Positions 9,564-23,792 are shown, counted from the stretch's first letter. The stretch is 64,000 nucleotides of DNA from Siphonodentalium dalli (GCA_032622095.1 CP136064.1:141875954-141939953); one strand, 5' to 3'. Notes: a model not told the origin generated them from the sequence alone. Program-made: numbers and translations.

Positions 9564-11996
9564 GGGCTACAGGTCATACCTTTAGTCTGATCATCATAAA
9601 ATTTGACATGGATGTTGACAATGACATGTAGATTGGAAAGAGTCATTTTGGGATCATTCGGCCAAAAACATGGCCGCCAGCAGCCGTCTTGGATTTTACT
9701 CTTTGTGTGACTAAATCCTTTAGCACAGGATACAGGTCGTACCTTTATTCTGATCATCAAAAAATTTATCATGGATGTTAACAATGACTTGTAGATGGGA
9801 ACGAGTCATTTTGGGTTCATTCGGCCATAAAACATGGCCGCCAGCAGCCATCTTGGATTGTACTCTTTGTATGACTAAATCCTTTAGTACGGGCTACAGG
9901 TCGTACCTTTAGTCTAATCATCATGAAATTTGTTATGTCTGTTGAAATTGGAATGTAGATGGGAACCAGTCATTTTGGGGTCATTCGGACCAAAAACATG
10001 GCCGCCAGTGACCATCTTTGATTTTACTGTTTGTATGACTAAATCTTTTAGCACGGGCTACAGGTCATATCTTTAGTCTGATCATCACAAAATTTGACAT
10101 GGATGTTGTCAATGACATGTAGATTGGAACGAGTCATTTTGGGATCATTCGGCCAAAAAACATGGCCGCCAGCAGCCGTCTTGGATTTTACTCTTTGTGT
10201 GACTAAATCCTTTAGCACAGGATACAGGTCGTACCTTTAGTCTGATCATCGTAAAATTTGTCATGGATGTTAACAATGACTTGTAGATGGGAACGAGTCA
10301 TTTTGGGTTCATTCGGCCAAAAACCATGGCCGCCAGCAGCCATCTTGGATTTTACTGTTTGTATGACTGAATCCTTTAGCACGGGCTACAGGTCGTACCT
10401 TTAGTCTGATCATCATAAAATTTGTTATGGCTGTTGAAATTGGAATGTAGATGGGAACGAGTCATTTTGGGGTCATTCGGACAAAAAACATGGCCGCCAG
10501 TGGCCATCTTTGTTTTCAAAATTCAATCCATTATCACGGGCCACAGGTCGCATTGTTCGTCTGATCATCATGAAATTAGTCCTAGATGTTAATATTGACA
10601 TGTAGATGGGAACGAGTCATTTTTGGTTTACTCGGGCAAAAAACATGGCCGCCAGCAGCCATCTTTGATTGTACTCTTTGTATGACTAAATCCTTTAGCA
10701 CGGGCTACAGGTCGTACCTTTAGTCTGATCATCTTGAAATTTGTTATGGCTGTTGAAATTGGAATGTAGATGGGAACGAGTCATTTTGGGGTCATTCGGA
10801 CAAAAAACATGGCCGCCAGTGGCCGTCTTTGTTTTCAAAATTCAATCCATTAGCACGGGCCACAGGTCGCATTGTTCGTCTGATCATCATGAAATTATTC
10901 CTGGATGTTAATATTGACATGTAGATGGGAAAGAGTCATTTTGAGGGTCGTTCGGCAAAAAAACATGGCCGCCAGCAGCCATCTTGGATTTTACTCTTTA
11001 CATGACTAAATCATTTAGCACGGGCTACAGGTCGTACCTTTAATCTGATCATCATGAAATTTGTTATAGCTGTTGAAATTCGAATGTAGATGGGAACGAG
11101 TCATTTTGGGGTCATTCGAACAAAAAACATGGCCGCCAGTGACCATCTTTGATTTTACTCTTTACATGACTAAATCCTTTAGCACGGGCTACAGGTCGTA
11201 CCTTTAGTCTGATCATCATGAAATTTGTTATCGCTGTTGAAATTGGAATGTAGATGGGAACGAGTTATTTTGGGGTCATTCGGACAAAAAACATGGCCGC
11301 CAGTGGCCATCTTTGTTTTCAAAATTCAATCCATTAGCACGGGCCATAGGTCGCATTGTTCGTCTGATCATCATAAAATTATTCCTGGGTGTTAATATTG
11401 ACATGTAGATGGGAAAGAGTCATTTTGGGGTCGTTCGGCAAAAAAACACGGCCGCCAGCAGCCATCTTGGATTTTACTCTTTACATGACTAAATCATTTA
11501 GCACGGGCTACAGGTCGTACTTTTAATCTGATCATCATGAAATTTGTTATAGCTGTTGAAATTGGAATGTAGATGGGAACGAGTCATTTTGGGGTCATTC
11601 GAACAAAAAACATGGCCGCCAGTGACCATCTTTGATTTTACTCTTTACATGACTAAATCCTTTAGCACGGGCTACAGGTCGTACCTTTAGTCTGATCATC
11701 ATGAAATTTGTTATCGCTGTTGAAATTGGAATGTAGATGGGAACGAGTCATTTTGGGGTCATTCGAACAAAAAACATGGCCGCCAGTGACCATCTTTGAT
11801 TTTTCTCTTTACATGACTAAATCCTTTAGCACGGGCTACAGGTCGTACCTTTAGTCTGATCATCATGAAATTTGTTTTGGCTGTTGAAATTGGAATGTAG
11901 ATGGGAACGAGTCATTTTGGGGTCATTCGGACAAAAAACTTGGCCGCCAGTGACCATCTTTGATTTTACTGTTTGTATGACTAAATCCTTTAGCAC
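9564..11996. repeat. Higher-order unit 6: 15-mer, 2433 bp
   Basis: m1-m10, then a short type A monomer with 'ttatcgctg' (11186-11340), a second m9 with 'cctgggtgtt' and 'cacggccgcc' (11341-11504), a second m10 with 'acttttaatc' (11505-11668), an m10-like monomer with 'gatttttctc' (11669-11832), and m11. One extra base in the first m9 ('ttttgagggtcg') explains 2433 rather than 2432. Confidence 0.9.
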
Positions 11997-14428
11997 GGGC
12001 TACAGGTCATACCTTTAGTCTGATCATCATAAAATTTGACATGGATCTTGACAATGACATGTAGATTGGAACGAGTTATTTTGGGATCATTCGGCCAAAA
12101 ACATGGCCGCCAGCAGCCGTCTTGGATTTTACTCTTTGTGTGACTAAATCCTTTAGCACAGGATACAGGTCGTACCTTTATTCTGATCATCAAAAAATTT
12201 ATCATGGATGTTAACAATGACTTGTAGATGGGAACGAGTCATTTTGGGTTCATTCGGCCATAAAACATGGCCGCCAGCAGCCATCTTGGATTGTACTCTT
12301 TGTATGACTAAATCCTTTAGCACGGACTACAGGTCGTACCTTTAGTCTAATCATCATGAAATTTGTTATGTCTGTTGAAATTGGAATGTAGATGGGAAAC
12401 AGTCATTCTGGGGTCATTCGGACAAAAAACATGGCCGCCAGTGACCATCTTTGATTTTACTGTTTGTATGACTAAATCTTTTAGCACGGGCTACAGGTCA
12501 TATCTTTAGTCTGATCATCTTAAAACTTGCCATGGATGTTGGCAATGACATGTAGATTGGAACGAGTCATTTTGGGATCATTCGGCCAAAAAACATGGCC
12601 GCCAGCAGCCGTCTTGGATTTTACTCTTTGTGTGACTAAATCCTTTAGCACAGGATACAGGTCGTACCTTTAGTCTGATCATCATAAAATTTGTCATGCA
12701 TGTTAACAATGACTTGTAGATGGGAACGAGTCATTTTGGGTTCATTCGGCCAAAAACCATGGCCGCCAGCAGCCATCTTGGATTTTACTGTTTGTATGAC
12801 TGAATCCTTTAGCACGGGCTACAGGTCGTACCTTTAGTCTGATCATCATAAAATTTGTTATGGCTGTTGAAATTGGAATGTAGATGGGAACGAGTCATTT
12901 TGGGGTCATTCGGACAAAAAACATGGCCGCCAGTGGCCATCTTTGTTTTCAAAATTCAATCCATTATCACGGGCCACAGGTCGCATTGTTCGTCTGATCA
13001 TCATGAAATTTGTCCTGGATGTTAATATTGACATGTAGATGGGAACGAGTCATTTTTGGTTTACTCGGGCAAAAAACATGGCCGCCAGCAGCCATCTTTG
13101 ATTGTACTCTTTGTATGACTAAATCCTTTAGCACGGGCTACAGGTCGTACCTTTAGTCTGATCATCATGAAATTTGTTATGGCTGTTGAAATTGGAATGT
13201 AGATGGGAACGAGTCATTTTGGGGTCATTCGGACAAAAAACATGGCCGCCAGTGGCCGTCTTTGTTTTCAAAATTCAATCCATTAGCACGGGCCACAGGT
13301 CGCATTGTTCGTCTGATCATCATGAAATTATTCCTGGATGTTAATATTGACATGTAGATGGGAAAGAGTCATTTTGGGGTCGTTCGGCAAAAAAACATGG
13401 CCGCCAGCAGCCATCTTGGATTTTACTCTTTACATGACTAAATCATTTAGCACGGGCTACAGGTCGTACCTTTAATCTGATCATCATGAAATTTGTTATA
13501 GCTGTTGAAATTCGAATGTAGATGGGAACGAGTCATTTTGGGGTCATTCGAACAAAAAACATGGCCGCCAGTGACCATCTTTGATTTTACTCTTTACATG
13601 ACTAAATCCTTTAGCACGGGCTACAGGTCGTACCTTTAGTCTGATCATCATGAAATTTGTTATCGCTGTTGAAATTGGAATGTAGATGGGAACGAGTCAT
13701 TTTGGGGTCATTCGGACAAAAAACATGGCCGCCAGTGGCCATCTTTGTTTTCAAAATTCAATCCATTAGCACGGGCCATAGGTCGCATTGTTCGTCTGAT
13801 CATCATAAAATTATTCCTGGGTGTTAATATTGACATGTAGATGGGAAAGAGTCATTTTGGGGTCGTTCGGCAAAAAAACACGGCCGCCAGCAGCCATCTT
13901 GGATTTTACTCTTTACATGACTAAATCATTTAGCACGGGCTACAGGTCGTACTTTTAATCTGATCATCATGAAATTTGTTATTGCTGTTGAAATTGGAAT
14001 GTAGATGGGAACGAGTCATTTTGGGGTCATTCGAACAAAAAACATGGCCGCCAGTGACCATCTTTGATTTTACTCTTTACATGACTAAATCCTTTAGCAC
14101 GGGCTACAGGTCGTACCTTTAGTCTGATCATCATGAAATTTGTTATCGCGGTTGAAATTGGAATGTAGATGGGAACGAGTCATTTTGGGGTCATTCGAAC
14201 AAAAAACATGGCCGCCAGTGACCATCTTTGATTTTTCTCTTTACATGACTAAATCCTTTAGCACGGGCTACAGGTCGTACCTTTAGTCTGATCATCATGA
14301 AATTTGTTTTGGCTGTTGAAATTGGAATGTAGATGGGAACGAGTCATTTTGGGATCATTCGGCCAAAAAACTTGGCCGCCAGTGACCATCTTTGATTTTA
14401 CTGTTTGTATGACTAAATCCTTTAGCAC
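11997..14428. repeat. Higher-order unit 7: 15-mer, 2432 bp
   Basis: Same fifteen monomers as unit 6, including 'cctgggtgtt', 'cacggccgcc' and 'gatttttctc', without the one-base insertion. m1 has 'catggatcttgac' and 'gagttattttggg', shared with units 8 and 9. m4 has 'aaaacttgccatgg' and 'gttggcaatg'. Confidence 0.9.
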
Positions 14429-17024
14429 GGGCTACAGGTCATACCTTTAGTCTGATCATCATAAAATTTGACATGGATCTTGACAATGACATGTAGATTG
14501 GAACGAGTTATTTTGGGATCATTCGGCCAAAAACATGGCCGCCAGCAGCCGTCTTGGATTTTACTCTTTGTGTGACTAAATCCTTTAGCACAGGATACAG
14601 GTCGTACCTTTATTCTGATCATCAAAAAATTTATCATGGATGTTAACAATGACTTGTAGATGGGAACGAGTCATTTTGGGTTCATTCGGCCATAAAACAT
14701 GGCCGCCAGCAGCCATCTTGGATTGTACTCTTTGTATGACTAAATCCTTTAGCACGGACTACAGGTCGTACCTTTAGTCTAATCATCATGAAATTTGTTA
14801 TGTCTGTTGAAATTGGAATGTAGATGGGAACCAGTCATTCTGGGGTCATTCGGACAAAAAACATGGCCGCCAGTGACCATCTTTGATTTTACTGTTTGTA
14901 TGACTAAATCTTTTAGCACGGGCTACAGGTCATATCTTTAGTCTGATCATCATAAAACTTGCCATGGATGTTGGCAATGACATGTAGATTGGAACGAGTC
15001 ATTTTGGGATCATTCGGCCAAAAAACATGGCCGCCAGCAGCCGTCTTGGATTTTACTCTTTGTGTGACTAAATCCTTTAGCACAGGATACAGGTCGTACC
15101 TTTAGTATGATCATCATAAAATTTGCCATGGATGGTGGCAATGACATGTAGATTGGAACGAGTCATTTTGGGATCATTCGGCCAAAAAACATGGCCGCCA
15201 GCAGCCGTCTTGGATTTTACTCTTTGTGTGACTAAATCCTTTAGCACAGGATACAGGTCGTACCTTTAGTCTGATCATCATAAAATTTGTCATGGATGTT
15301 AACAATGACTTGTAGATGGGAACGAGTCATTTTGGGTTCATTCGGCCAAAAATCATGGCCGCCAGCAGCCATCTTGGATTTTACTGTTTGTATGACTGAA
15401 TCCTTTAGCACGGGCTACAGGTCGTACCTTTAGTCTGATCATCATAAAATTTGTTATGGCTGTTGAAATTGGAATGTAGATGGGAACGAGTCATTTTGGG
15501 GTCATTCGGACAAAAAACATGGCCGCCAGTGGCCATCTTTGTTTTCAAAATTCAATCCATTATCACGGGCCACAGGTCGCATTGTTCGTCTGATCATCAT
15601 GAAATTTGTCCTGGATGTTAATATTGACATGTAGATGGAAACGAGTCATTTTTGGTTTACTCGGGCAAAAAACATGGCCGCCAGCAGCCATCTTTGATTG
15701 TACTCTTTGTATGACTAAATCCTTTAGCACGGGCTACAGGTCGTACCTTTAGTCTGATCATCATGAAATTTGTTATGGCTGTTGAAATTGGAATGTAGAT
15801 GGGAACGAGTCATTTTGGGGTCATTCGGACAAAAAACATGGCCGCCAGTGGCCGTCTTTGTTTTCAAAATTCAATCCATTAGCACGGGCCACAGGTCGCA
15901 TTGTTCGTCTGATCATCATGAAATTATTCCTGGATGTTAATATTGACATGTAGATGGGAAAGAGTCATTTTGGGGTCGTTCGGCAAAAAAACATGGCCGC
16001 CAGCAGCCATCTTGGATTTTACTCTTTACATGACTAAATCATTTAGCACGGGCTACAGGTCGTACCTTTAATCTGATCATCATGATATTTGTTATAGCTG
16101 TTGAAATTCGAATGTAGATGGGAACGAGTCATTTTGGGGTCATTCGAACAAAAAACATGGCCGCCAGTGACCATCTTTGATTTTACTCTTTACATGACTA
16201 AATCCTTTAGCACGGGCTACAGGTCGTACCTTTAGTCTGATCATCATGAAATTTGTTATCGCTGTTGAAATTGGAATGTAGATGGGAACGAGTCATTTTG
16301 GGGTCATTCGGACAAAAAACATGGCCGCCAGTGGCCATCTTTGTTTTCAAAATTCAATCCATTAGCACGGGCCATAGGTCGCATTGTTCGTCTGATCATC
16401 ATAAAATTATTCCTGGGTGTTAATATTGAAATGTAGATGGGAAAGAGTCATTTTGGGGTCGTTCGGCAAAAAAACACGGCCGCCAGCAGCCATCTTGGAT
16501 TTTACTCTTTACATGACTAAATCATTTAGCACGGGCTACAGGTCGTACTTTTAATCTGATCATCATGAAATTTGTTATAGCTGTTGAAATTGGAATGTAG
16601 ATGGGAACGAGTCATTTTGGGGTCATTCGAACAAAAAACATGGCCGCCAGTGACCATCTTTGATTTTACTCTTTACATGACTAAATCCTTTAGCACGGGC
16701 TACAGGTCGTACCTTTAGTCTGATCATCATGAAATTTGTTATCGCTGTTGAAATTGGAATGTAGATGGGAACGAGTCATTTTGGGGTCATTCGAACAAAA
16801 AACATGGCCGCCAGTGACCATCTTTGATTTTTCTCTTTACATGACTAAATCCTTTAGCACGGGCTACAGGTCGTACCTTTAGTCTGATCATCATGAAATT
16901 TGTTTTGGCTGTTGAAATTGGAATGTAGATGGGAACGAGTCATTTTGGGGTCATTCGGACAAAAAACTTGGCCGCCAGTGACCATCTTTGATTTTACTGT
17001 TTGTATGACTAAATCCTTTAGCAC
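14429..17024. repeat. Higher-order unit 8: 16-mer, 2596 bp
   Basis: The 15-mer of units 6-7 plus one extra m4-like monomer (15084-15247). Small private changes include 'catgatatttg' near 16081 and 'attgaaatgtagatgg' near 16425. Confidence 0.9.
15084..15247. repeat. Extra m4-like monomer (m5 head on m4 body)
   Basis: Starts 'aggatacagg' as m5 does, then has 'tttagtatgatc', 'ttgccatggatggtggc' and the m1/m4 traits 'gtagattggaacgag' and 'gtgtgac'. It is a single-monomer gain of 164 bp found only in this unit, so it arose after the 15-mer spread. Confidence 0.88.
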
Positions 17025-19697
17025 GGGCTACAGGTCATACCTTTAGTCTGATCATCATAAAATTTGACATGGATCTTGACAATGACATGTAGATTGGAAC
17101 GAGTTATATGGGATCATTCGGCCAAAAACATGGCCGCCAGCAGCCGTCTTGGATTTTACTCTTTGTGTGACTAAATCCTTTAGCACAGGATACAGGTCGT
17201 ACCTTTATTCTGATCATCAAAAAATTTATCATGGATGTTAACAATGACTTGTAGATGGGAACGAGTCATTTTGGGTTCATTCGGCCATAAAACATGGCCG
17301 CCAGCAGCCATCTTGGATTGTACTCTTTGTATGACTAAATCCTTTAGCACGGACTACAGGTCGTACCTTTAGTCTAATCATCATGAAATTTGTTATGTCT
17401 GTTGAAATTGGAATGTAGATGGGAAACAGTCATTCTGGGGTCATTCGGACAAAAAACATGGCCGCCAGTGACCATCTTTGATTTTACTGTTTGTATGACT
17501 AAATCTTTTAGCACGGGCTACAGGTCATATCTTTAGTCTGATCATCATAAAACTTGCCATGGATGTTGGCAATGACATGTAGATTGGAACGAGTCATTTT
17601 GGGATCATTCGGCCAAAAAACATGGCCGCCAGCAGCCGTCTTGGATTTTACTCTTTGTGTGACTAAATCCTTTAGCACAGGATACAGGTCGTACCTTTAT
17701 TCTGATCATCATAAAATTTGTCATGGATGTTAACAATGACTTGTAGATGGGAACGAGTCATTTTGGGTTCATTCGGCCAAAAACCATGGCCGCCAGCAGC
17801 CATCTTGGATTTTACTGTTTGTATGACTGAATCCTTTAGCACGGGCTACAGGTCGTACCTTTAGTCTGATCATCATAAAATTTGTTATGGCTGTTGAAAT
17901 TGGAATGTAGATGGGAACGAGTCATTTTGGGGTCATTCGGACAAAAAACATGGCCGCCAGTGGCCATCTTTGTTTTCAAAATTCAATCCATTATCACGGG
18001 CCACAGGTCGCATTGTTCGTCTGATCATCATGAAATTTGTCCTGGATGTTAATATTGACATGTAGATGGGAACGAGTCATTTTTGGTTTACTCGGGCAAA
18101 AAACATGGCCGCCAGCAGCCATCTTTGATTGTACTCTTTGTATGACTAAATCCTTTAGCACGGGCTACAGGTCGTACCTTTAGTCTGATCATCATGAAAT
18201 TTGTTATGGCTGTTGAAATTGGAATGTAGATGGGAACGAGTCATTTTGGGGTCATTCGGACAAAAAACATGGCCGCCAGTGGCCGTCTTTGTTTTCAAAA
18301 TTCAATCCATTAGCACGGGCCACAGGTCGCATTGTTCGTCTGATCATCATGAAATTATTCCTGGATGTTAATATTGACATGTAGATGGGAAAGAGTCATT
18401 TTGGGGTCGTTCGGCAAAAAAACATGGCCGCCAGCAGCCATCTTGGATTTTACTCTTTACATGACTAAATCATTTAGCACGGGCTACAGGTCGTACCTTT
18501 AATCTGATCATCATGAAATTTGTTATAGCTGTTGAAATTCGAATGTAGATGGGAACGAGTCATTTTGGGGTCATTCGAACAAAAAACATGGCCGCCAGTG
18601 ACCATCTTTGATTTTACTCTTTACATGACTAAATCCTTTAGCACGGGCTACAGTTCGTACCTTTAGTCTGATCATCATGAAATTTGTGATCGCTGTTGAA
18701 ATTGGAATGTAGATGGGAACGAGTCATTTTGGGGTCATTCGGACAAAAATCATGGCCGCCAGTGGCCATCTTTGTTTTCAAAATTCAATCCATTAGCACG
18801 GGCCACAGGCCGCATTGTTCGTCTGATCATCATGAAATTATTCCTGGGTGTTAATATTGACATGTAGATGGGAAAGAGTCATTTTGGGGTCGTTCGGAAA
18901 AAAAACATGGCCGCCAGCAGCCATCTTGGATTTTACTCTTTACATGACTAAATCATTTAGCACGGGCTACAGGTCGTACCTTTAATCTGATCATCATGAA
19001 ATTTGTTACAGCTGTTGAAATTGGAATGTAGATGGGAACGAGTCATTTTGGGGTCATTCGAACAAAAAACATGGCCGCCAGTGACCATCTTTGATTTTAC
19101 TCTTTACATGACTAAATCCTTTAGCACGGGCTACAGGTCGTACCTTTAGTCTGATCATCATGAAATTTGTTATCGCTGTTGAAATTGGAATGTAGATGGG
19201 AACGAGTCATTTTGGGGTCATTCGGGCAAAAAACATGGCCGCCAGTGGCCATCTTTGTTTTCAAAATTCAATCCATTAGCACGGGCCACAGGTCGCATTG
19301 TTCGTCTGATCATCATGAAATTATTCCTGGATGTTAATATTGACATGTAGATGGGAAAGAGTCATTTTGGGGTCGTTCGGCAAAAAAACATGGCCGCCAG
19401 CAGCCATCTTGGATTTTACTCTTTACATGACTAAATCATTTAGCACGGGCTACAGGTCGTACCTTTAATCTGATCATCATGAAATTTGTTATAGCTGTTG
19501 AAATTGGAATGTAGATGGGAACGAGTCATTTTGGGGTCATTCGAACAAAAAACATAGCCGCCAGTGACCATCTTTGATTTTACTCTTTACATGACTAAAT
19601 CGTTTAGCACGGGCTACAGGTCGTACCTTTAGTCTGATCATCATGAAATTTGTTATGGCTGTTGAAATTGGAATGTAGATGGGAACGAGTCATTTTG
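17025..19697. repeat. Higher-order unit 9: enlarged unit ending in a deletion joint
   Basis: m1 (162 bp; one base lost, 'gagttatatggg') through m10, then short A, m9, m10, short A, m9, m10 and 87 bp of a type A monomer that stops in 'gagtcattttg'. m2 is still L type ('aaaaaatttatcatgg'). It is the last L-family unit of the left part. Private bases include 'acagttcgtacc' near 18651 and 'cggaaaaaaaacatgg' near 18896. Confidence 0.87.
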
Positions 19698-19838
19698 TCT
19701 GATCATCATAAAATTTGACATGGATGTTGACAATGACATGTAGATTGGAACGAGTCATTTTGGGATCATTCGGCCAAAAACATGGCCGCCAGCAGCCGTC
19801 TTGGATTTTACTCTTTGTGTGACTAAATCCTTTAGCAC
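19611..19838. repeat. 228-bp composite monomer with 99-bp deletion joint, copy 1
   Basis: An 87-bp type A head ('ttatggctg' ... 'gagtcattttg') is joined at 19697/19698 to m1 from its 'tctgatcatc' onward (141 bp). Two intact monomers would be 327 bp, so 99 bp are missing. At most a base of microhomology is shared at the joint. Unlike nearly all other joints it does not respect repeat phase, which points to end-joining or slippage rather than homologous exchange. Confidence 0.92.
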
Positions 19839-20977
19839 AGGATACAGGTCGTACCTTTATTCTGATCATCATAAAATTTGTCATGGATGTTAACAATGAC
19901 TTGTAGATGGGAACGAGTCATTTTGAGTTCATTCGGCCCAAAAACATGGCCGCCAGCAGCCATCTTGGATTTTACTCTTTGTATGACTAAATCCTTTAGC
20001 ACGGGCTACAGGTCGTACCTTTAGTCTAATCATCATGAAATTTGTTATGTCTGTTGAAATTGGAATGTAGATGGGAACGAGTCATTTTGGGGTCATTCGG
20101 ACAAAGAACATGGCCGCCAGTGACCATCATTGATTTTACTGTGTGTATGACTAAATCTTTTAGCACGGGCTACAGGTCATACCTTTAGTCTGATCATCAT
20201 AAAATTTGACAAGGATGTTGTCAATGACATGTAGATTGGAACGAGTCATTTTGGGATCATTCGGCCAAAAAACATGGCCGCCAGCAGCCGTCTTGGATTT
20301 TACTCTTTGTGTGACTAAATCCTTTAGCACAGGATACAGGTCGTACCTTTAGTCTGATCATCATGAAATTTGTTATGGCTGTTGAAATTGGAATGTAGAT
20401 GGGAACGAGTCATTTTGGGGTAATTCGGACAAAAAACATGGCCGCCAGTGGCCATCTTTGTTTTCAAAATTCAATCCATTAGCACGGGCCACAGGTCGCA
20501 TTGTTCGTCTGATCATCATGAAATTATTCCTGGATGTTAATATTGACATGTAGATGGGAAAGGGTCATTTTGGGGTCGTTCGGCAAAAAAACATGGCCGC
20601 CAGCAGCCATCTTGGATTTTACTCTTTACATGACTAAATCATTTAGAACGGGCTACAGGTCGTACCTTTAATCTGATCATCATGAAATTTGTTATTGCAG
20701 TTGAAATTGGAATGTAGATGGGAACGAGTCATTTTGGGGTCATTCGAACAAAAATGATGGCCGCCAGTGACCATCTTTGATTTTACTCTTTACATGACTA
20801 AATCATTTAGCACGGGCTACAGGTCGTACCTTTAGTCTGATCATCATGAAATTTGTTTTGGCTGTTGAAATTGGAATGTAGATGGGAACGAGTCATTTTG
20901 GGGTCATTCGGACAAAAAACTTGGCCGCCAGTGACCATCTTTGATTTTACTGTTTGTATGACTAAATCCTTTAGCAC
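19698..20977. repeat. Higher-order unit 10: 8-mer, first R-family unit, 5'-truncated
   Basis: Truncated m1, m2, m3, m4 ('gacaaggatg'), an m5/m8 chimera of 155 bp (20331-20485), m9 ('gaaagggtc'), m10 ('aaaaatgatggcc', 'ttagaacggg') and m11. m2 has the R-type 'ataaaatttgtcatgg'. Intact versions of this unit are 1302 bp (see 30462). Confidence 0.88.
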
Positions 20978-23651
20978 GAGCTACAGGTCATACCTTTAGT
21001 CTGATCATCATAAAATTTGACATGGATGTTAACAATGACATGTAGATTGGAACGAGTCATTTTGGGATCATTCGGCCAAAAACATGGCCGCCAGCAGCCG
21101 TCTTGGATTTTACTCTTTGTGTGACTAAATCCTTTAGCACAGGATACAGGTCGTACCTTTATTCTGATCATCATAAAATTTGTCATGGATGTTAACAATG
21201 ACTTGTAGATGGGAACGAGTCATTTTGGGTTCATTCGGCCAAAAAACATGGCCGCCAGCAGCCATCTTGGATTGTACTCTTTGTATGACTAAATCCTTTA
21301 GCACGGGCTACAGGTCGTACCTTTAGTCTAATCATCATGAAATTTGTTATGTCTGTTGAAATTGGAATGTAGATGGGAACAAGTCATTTTGGGGTCATTC
21401 GGAAAAAAAACATGGCCGCCAGTGACCATCTTTGATTTTACTGTTTGTATGACTAAATCTTTTAGCACGGGCTACAGGTCATACCTTTAGTCTGATCATC
21501 ATAAAATTTGACATGGATGTTGTCAATGACATGTAGATTGGAACGAGTTATTTTAGGATCATTCGGCCAAAAAACATGGCCGCCAGCAGCCGTCTTGGAT
21601 TTTACTCTTTGTGTGACTAAATCCTTTAGCACAGGATACAGGTCGTACCTTTAGTCTGATCATCATAAAATTTGTCATGGATGTTAACAATGACATGTAG
21701 ATGGGAACGAGTCATTTTGGGTTCATTCGGCCAAAAACCATGGCCGCCAGCAGCCATCTTGGATTTTACTGTTTGTATGACTGAATCCTTTAGCACGGGC
21801 TACAGGTCGTACCTTTAGTCTGATCATCATAAAATTTTTTATGGCTGTTGAAATTGGAATGTAGATGGGAATGAGTCATTTTGGGGTCATTCGGACAAAA
21901 AACATGGCCGCCAGTGGCCATCTTTGTTTTCAAAATTCAATCCATTATCACGGGCCACAGGTCGCATTGTTCGTCTGATCATCATGAAATTTGTCCTGGA
22001 TGTTAATATTGACATGTAGATGGGAACGAGTCATTTTTGGTTTACTCGGGCAAAAAACATGGCCGCCAGCAGCCATCTTTGATTGTACTCTTTGTATGAC
22101 TAAATCCTATAGCACAGGCTACAGGTCGTACCTTTAGTCTGATCATCATGAAATTTGTTATCGCTGTTGAAATTGGAATGTAGATGGGAACGAGTCATTT
22201 TGGGGTCATTCGGACAAAAAACATGGCCGCCAGTGGCCATCTTTGTTTTCAAAATTCAATCCATTAGCACGGGCCACAGGTCGCATTGTTCGTCTGATCA
22301 TCATGAAATTATTCCTGGATGTTAATATTGACATGTAGATGGGAAAGAGTCATTTTGGGGTCGTTCGGCAAAAAAACATGGCCGCCAGCAGCCATCTTGG
22401 ATTTTACTCTTTACATGACTAAATCATTTAGCACGGGCTACAGGTCGTACCTTTAATCTGATCATCATGAAATTTGTTATAGCTGTTGAAATTGGAATGT
22501 AGATGGGAACGAGTCATTTTGGGGTCATTCGAACAAAAAACATGTCCGCCAGTGACCATCTTTGATTTTACTCTTTACATGACTAAATCCTTTAGCACGG
22601 GCTACAGGTCGTACCTTTAGTCTGATCATCATGAAATTTGTTATGGCTGTTGAAATTGGAATGTAGATGGGAACGAGTCATTTTGGGGTCATTCGGACAA
22701 AAAACATGGCCGCCAGTAGCCATCTTTGTTTTCAAAATTCAATCCATTAGCACGGGCCACAGGTCGCATTGTTCGTCTGATCATCATGAAATTATTCCTG
22801 GATGTTAATATTGACATGTAGATGGGAAAGGGTCATTTTGGGGTCGTTCGGCAAAAAAACATGGCCGCCAGCAGCCATCTTGGATTTTACTCTTTACATG
22901 ACTAAATCATTTAGCACGGGCTACAGGTCGTACCTTTAATCTGATCATCATGAAATTTGTTATAGCTGTTGAAATTGGAATGTAGATGGGAACGAGTCAT
23001 TTTGGGGTCATTCGAACAAAAAACATGGCCGCCAGTGACCATCTTTGATTTTACTCTTTACATGACTAAATCCTTTAGCACGGGCTACAGGTCGTACCTT
23101 TAGTCTGATCATCATGAAATTTGTTATCGCTGTTGAAATTGGAATGTAGATGGGAACGAGTCATTTTGGGGTCATTCGGGCAAAAAACATGGCCGCCAGT
23201 GGCCATCTTTGTTTTCAAAATTCAATCCATTAGCACGGGCCACAGGTCGCATTGTTCGTCTGATCATCATGAAATTATTCCTGGATGTTAATATTGACAT
23301 GTAGATGGGAAAGAGTCATTTTGGGGTCGTTCGGCAAAAAAACATGGCCGCCAGCAGCCATCTTGGATTTTACTCTTTACATGACTAAATCATTTAGCAC
23401 GGGCTACAGGTCGTACCTTTAATCTGATCATCATGAAATTTGTTATAGCTGTTGAAATTGGAATGTAGATGGGAACGAGTCATTTTGGGGTCATTCGAAC
23501 AAAAAACATAGCCGCCAGTGACCATCTTTGATTTTACTCTTTACATGACTAAATCGTTTAGCACGGGCTACAGGTCGTACCTTTAGTCTGATCATCATGA
23601 AATTTGTTATGGCTGTTGAAATTGGAATGTAGATGGGAACGAGTCATTTTG
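20978..23651. repeat. Higher-order unit 11: 16 monomers plus truncated A
   Basis: m1-m10, then (short A, m9, m10) twice, then the same 87-bp truncated A as at 19611. m1 begins 'gagctac', the R-family sign. m6 has 'aaattttttatgg', m7 ends 'aatcctatagcac', and the first added short A has 'gccagtagcc'. Confidence 0.87.
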
Positions 23652-23792
23652 TCTGATCATCATAAAATTTGACATGGATGTTGACAATGACATGTAGATT
23701 GGAACGAGTCATTTTGGGATCATTCGGCCAAAAACATGGCCGCCAGCAGCCGTCTTGGATTTTACTCTTTGTGTGACTAAATCCTTTAGCAC
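23565..23792. repeat. 228-bp composite monomer with 99-bp deletion joint, copy 2
   Basis: Identical joint to the composite at 19611, exactly 3954 bp downstream. The preceding m10 also repeats its private 'acatagccgcc' and 'aatcgtttagcac'. The deletion therefore happened once and was then copied with its surroundings. Confidence 0.92.

Noticed and set aside
19611-19838. Mobile element insertion at the family boundary
   Set aside because: The joint is a direct loss of 99 bp between two monomers with no added sequence and no target duplication.
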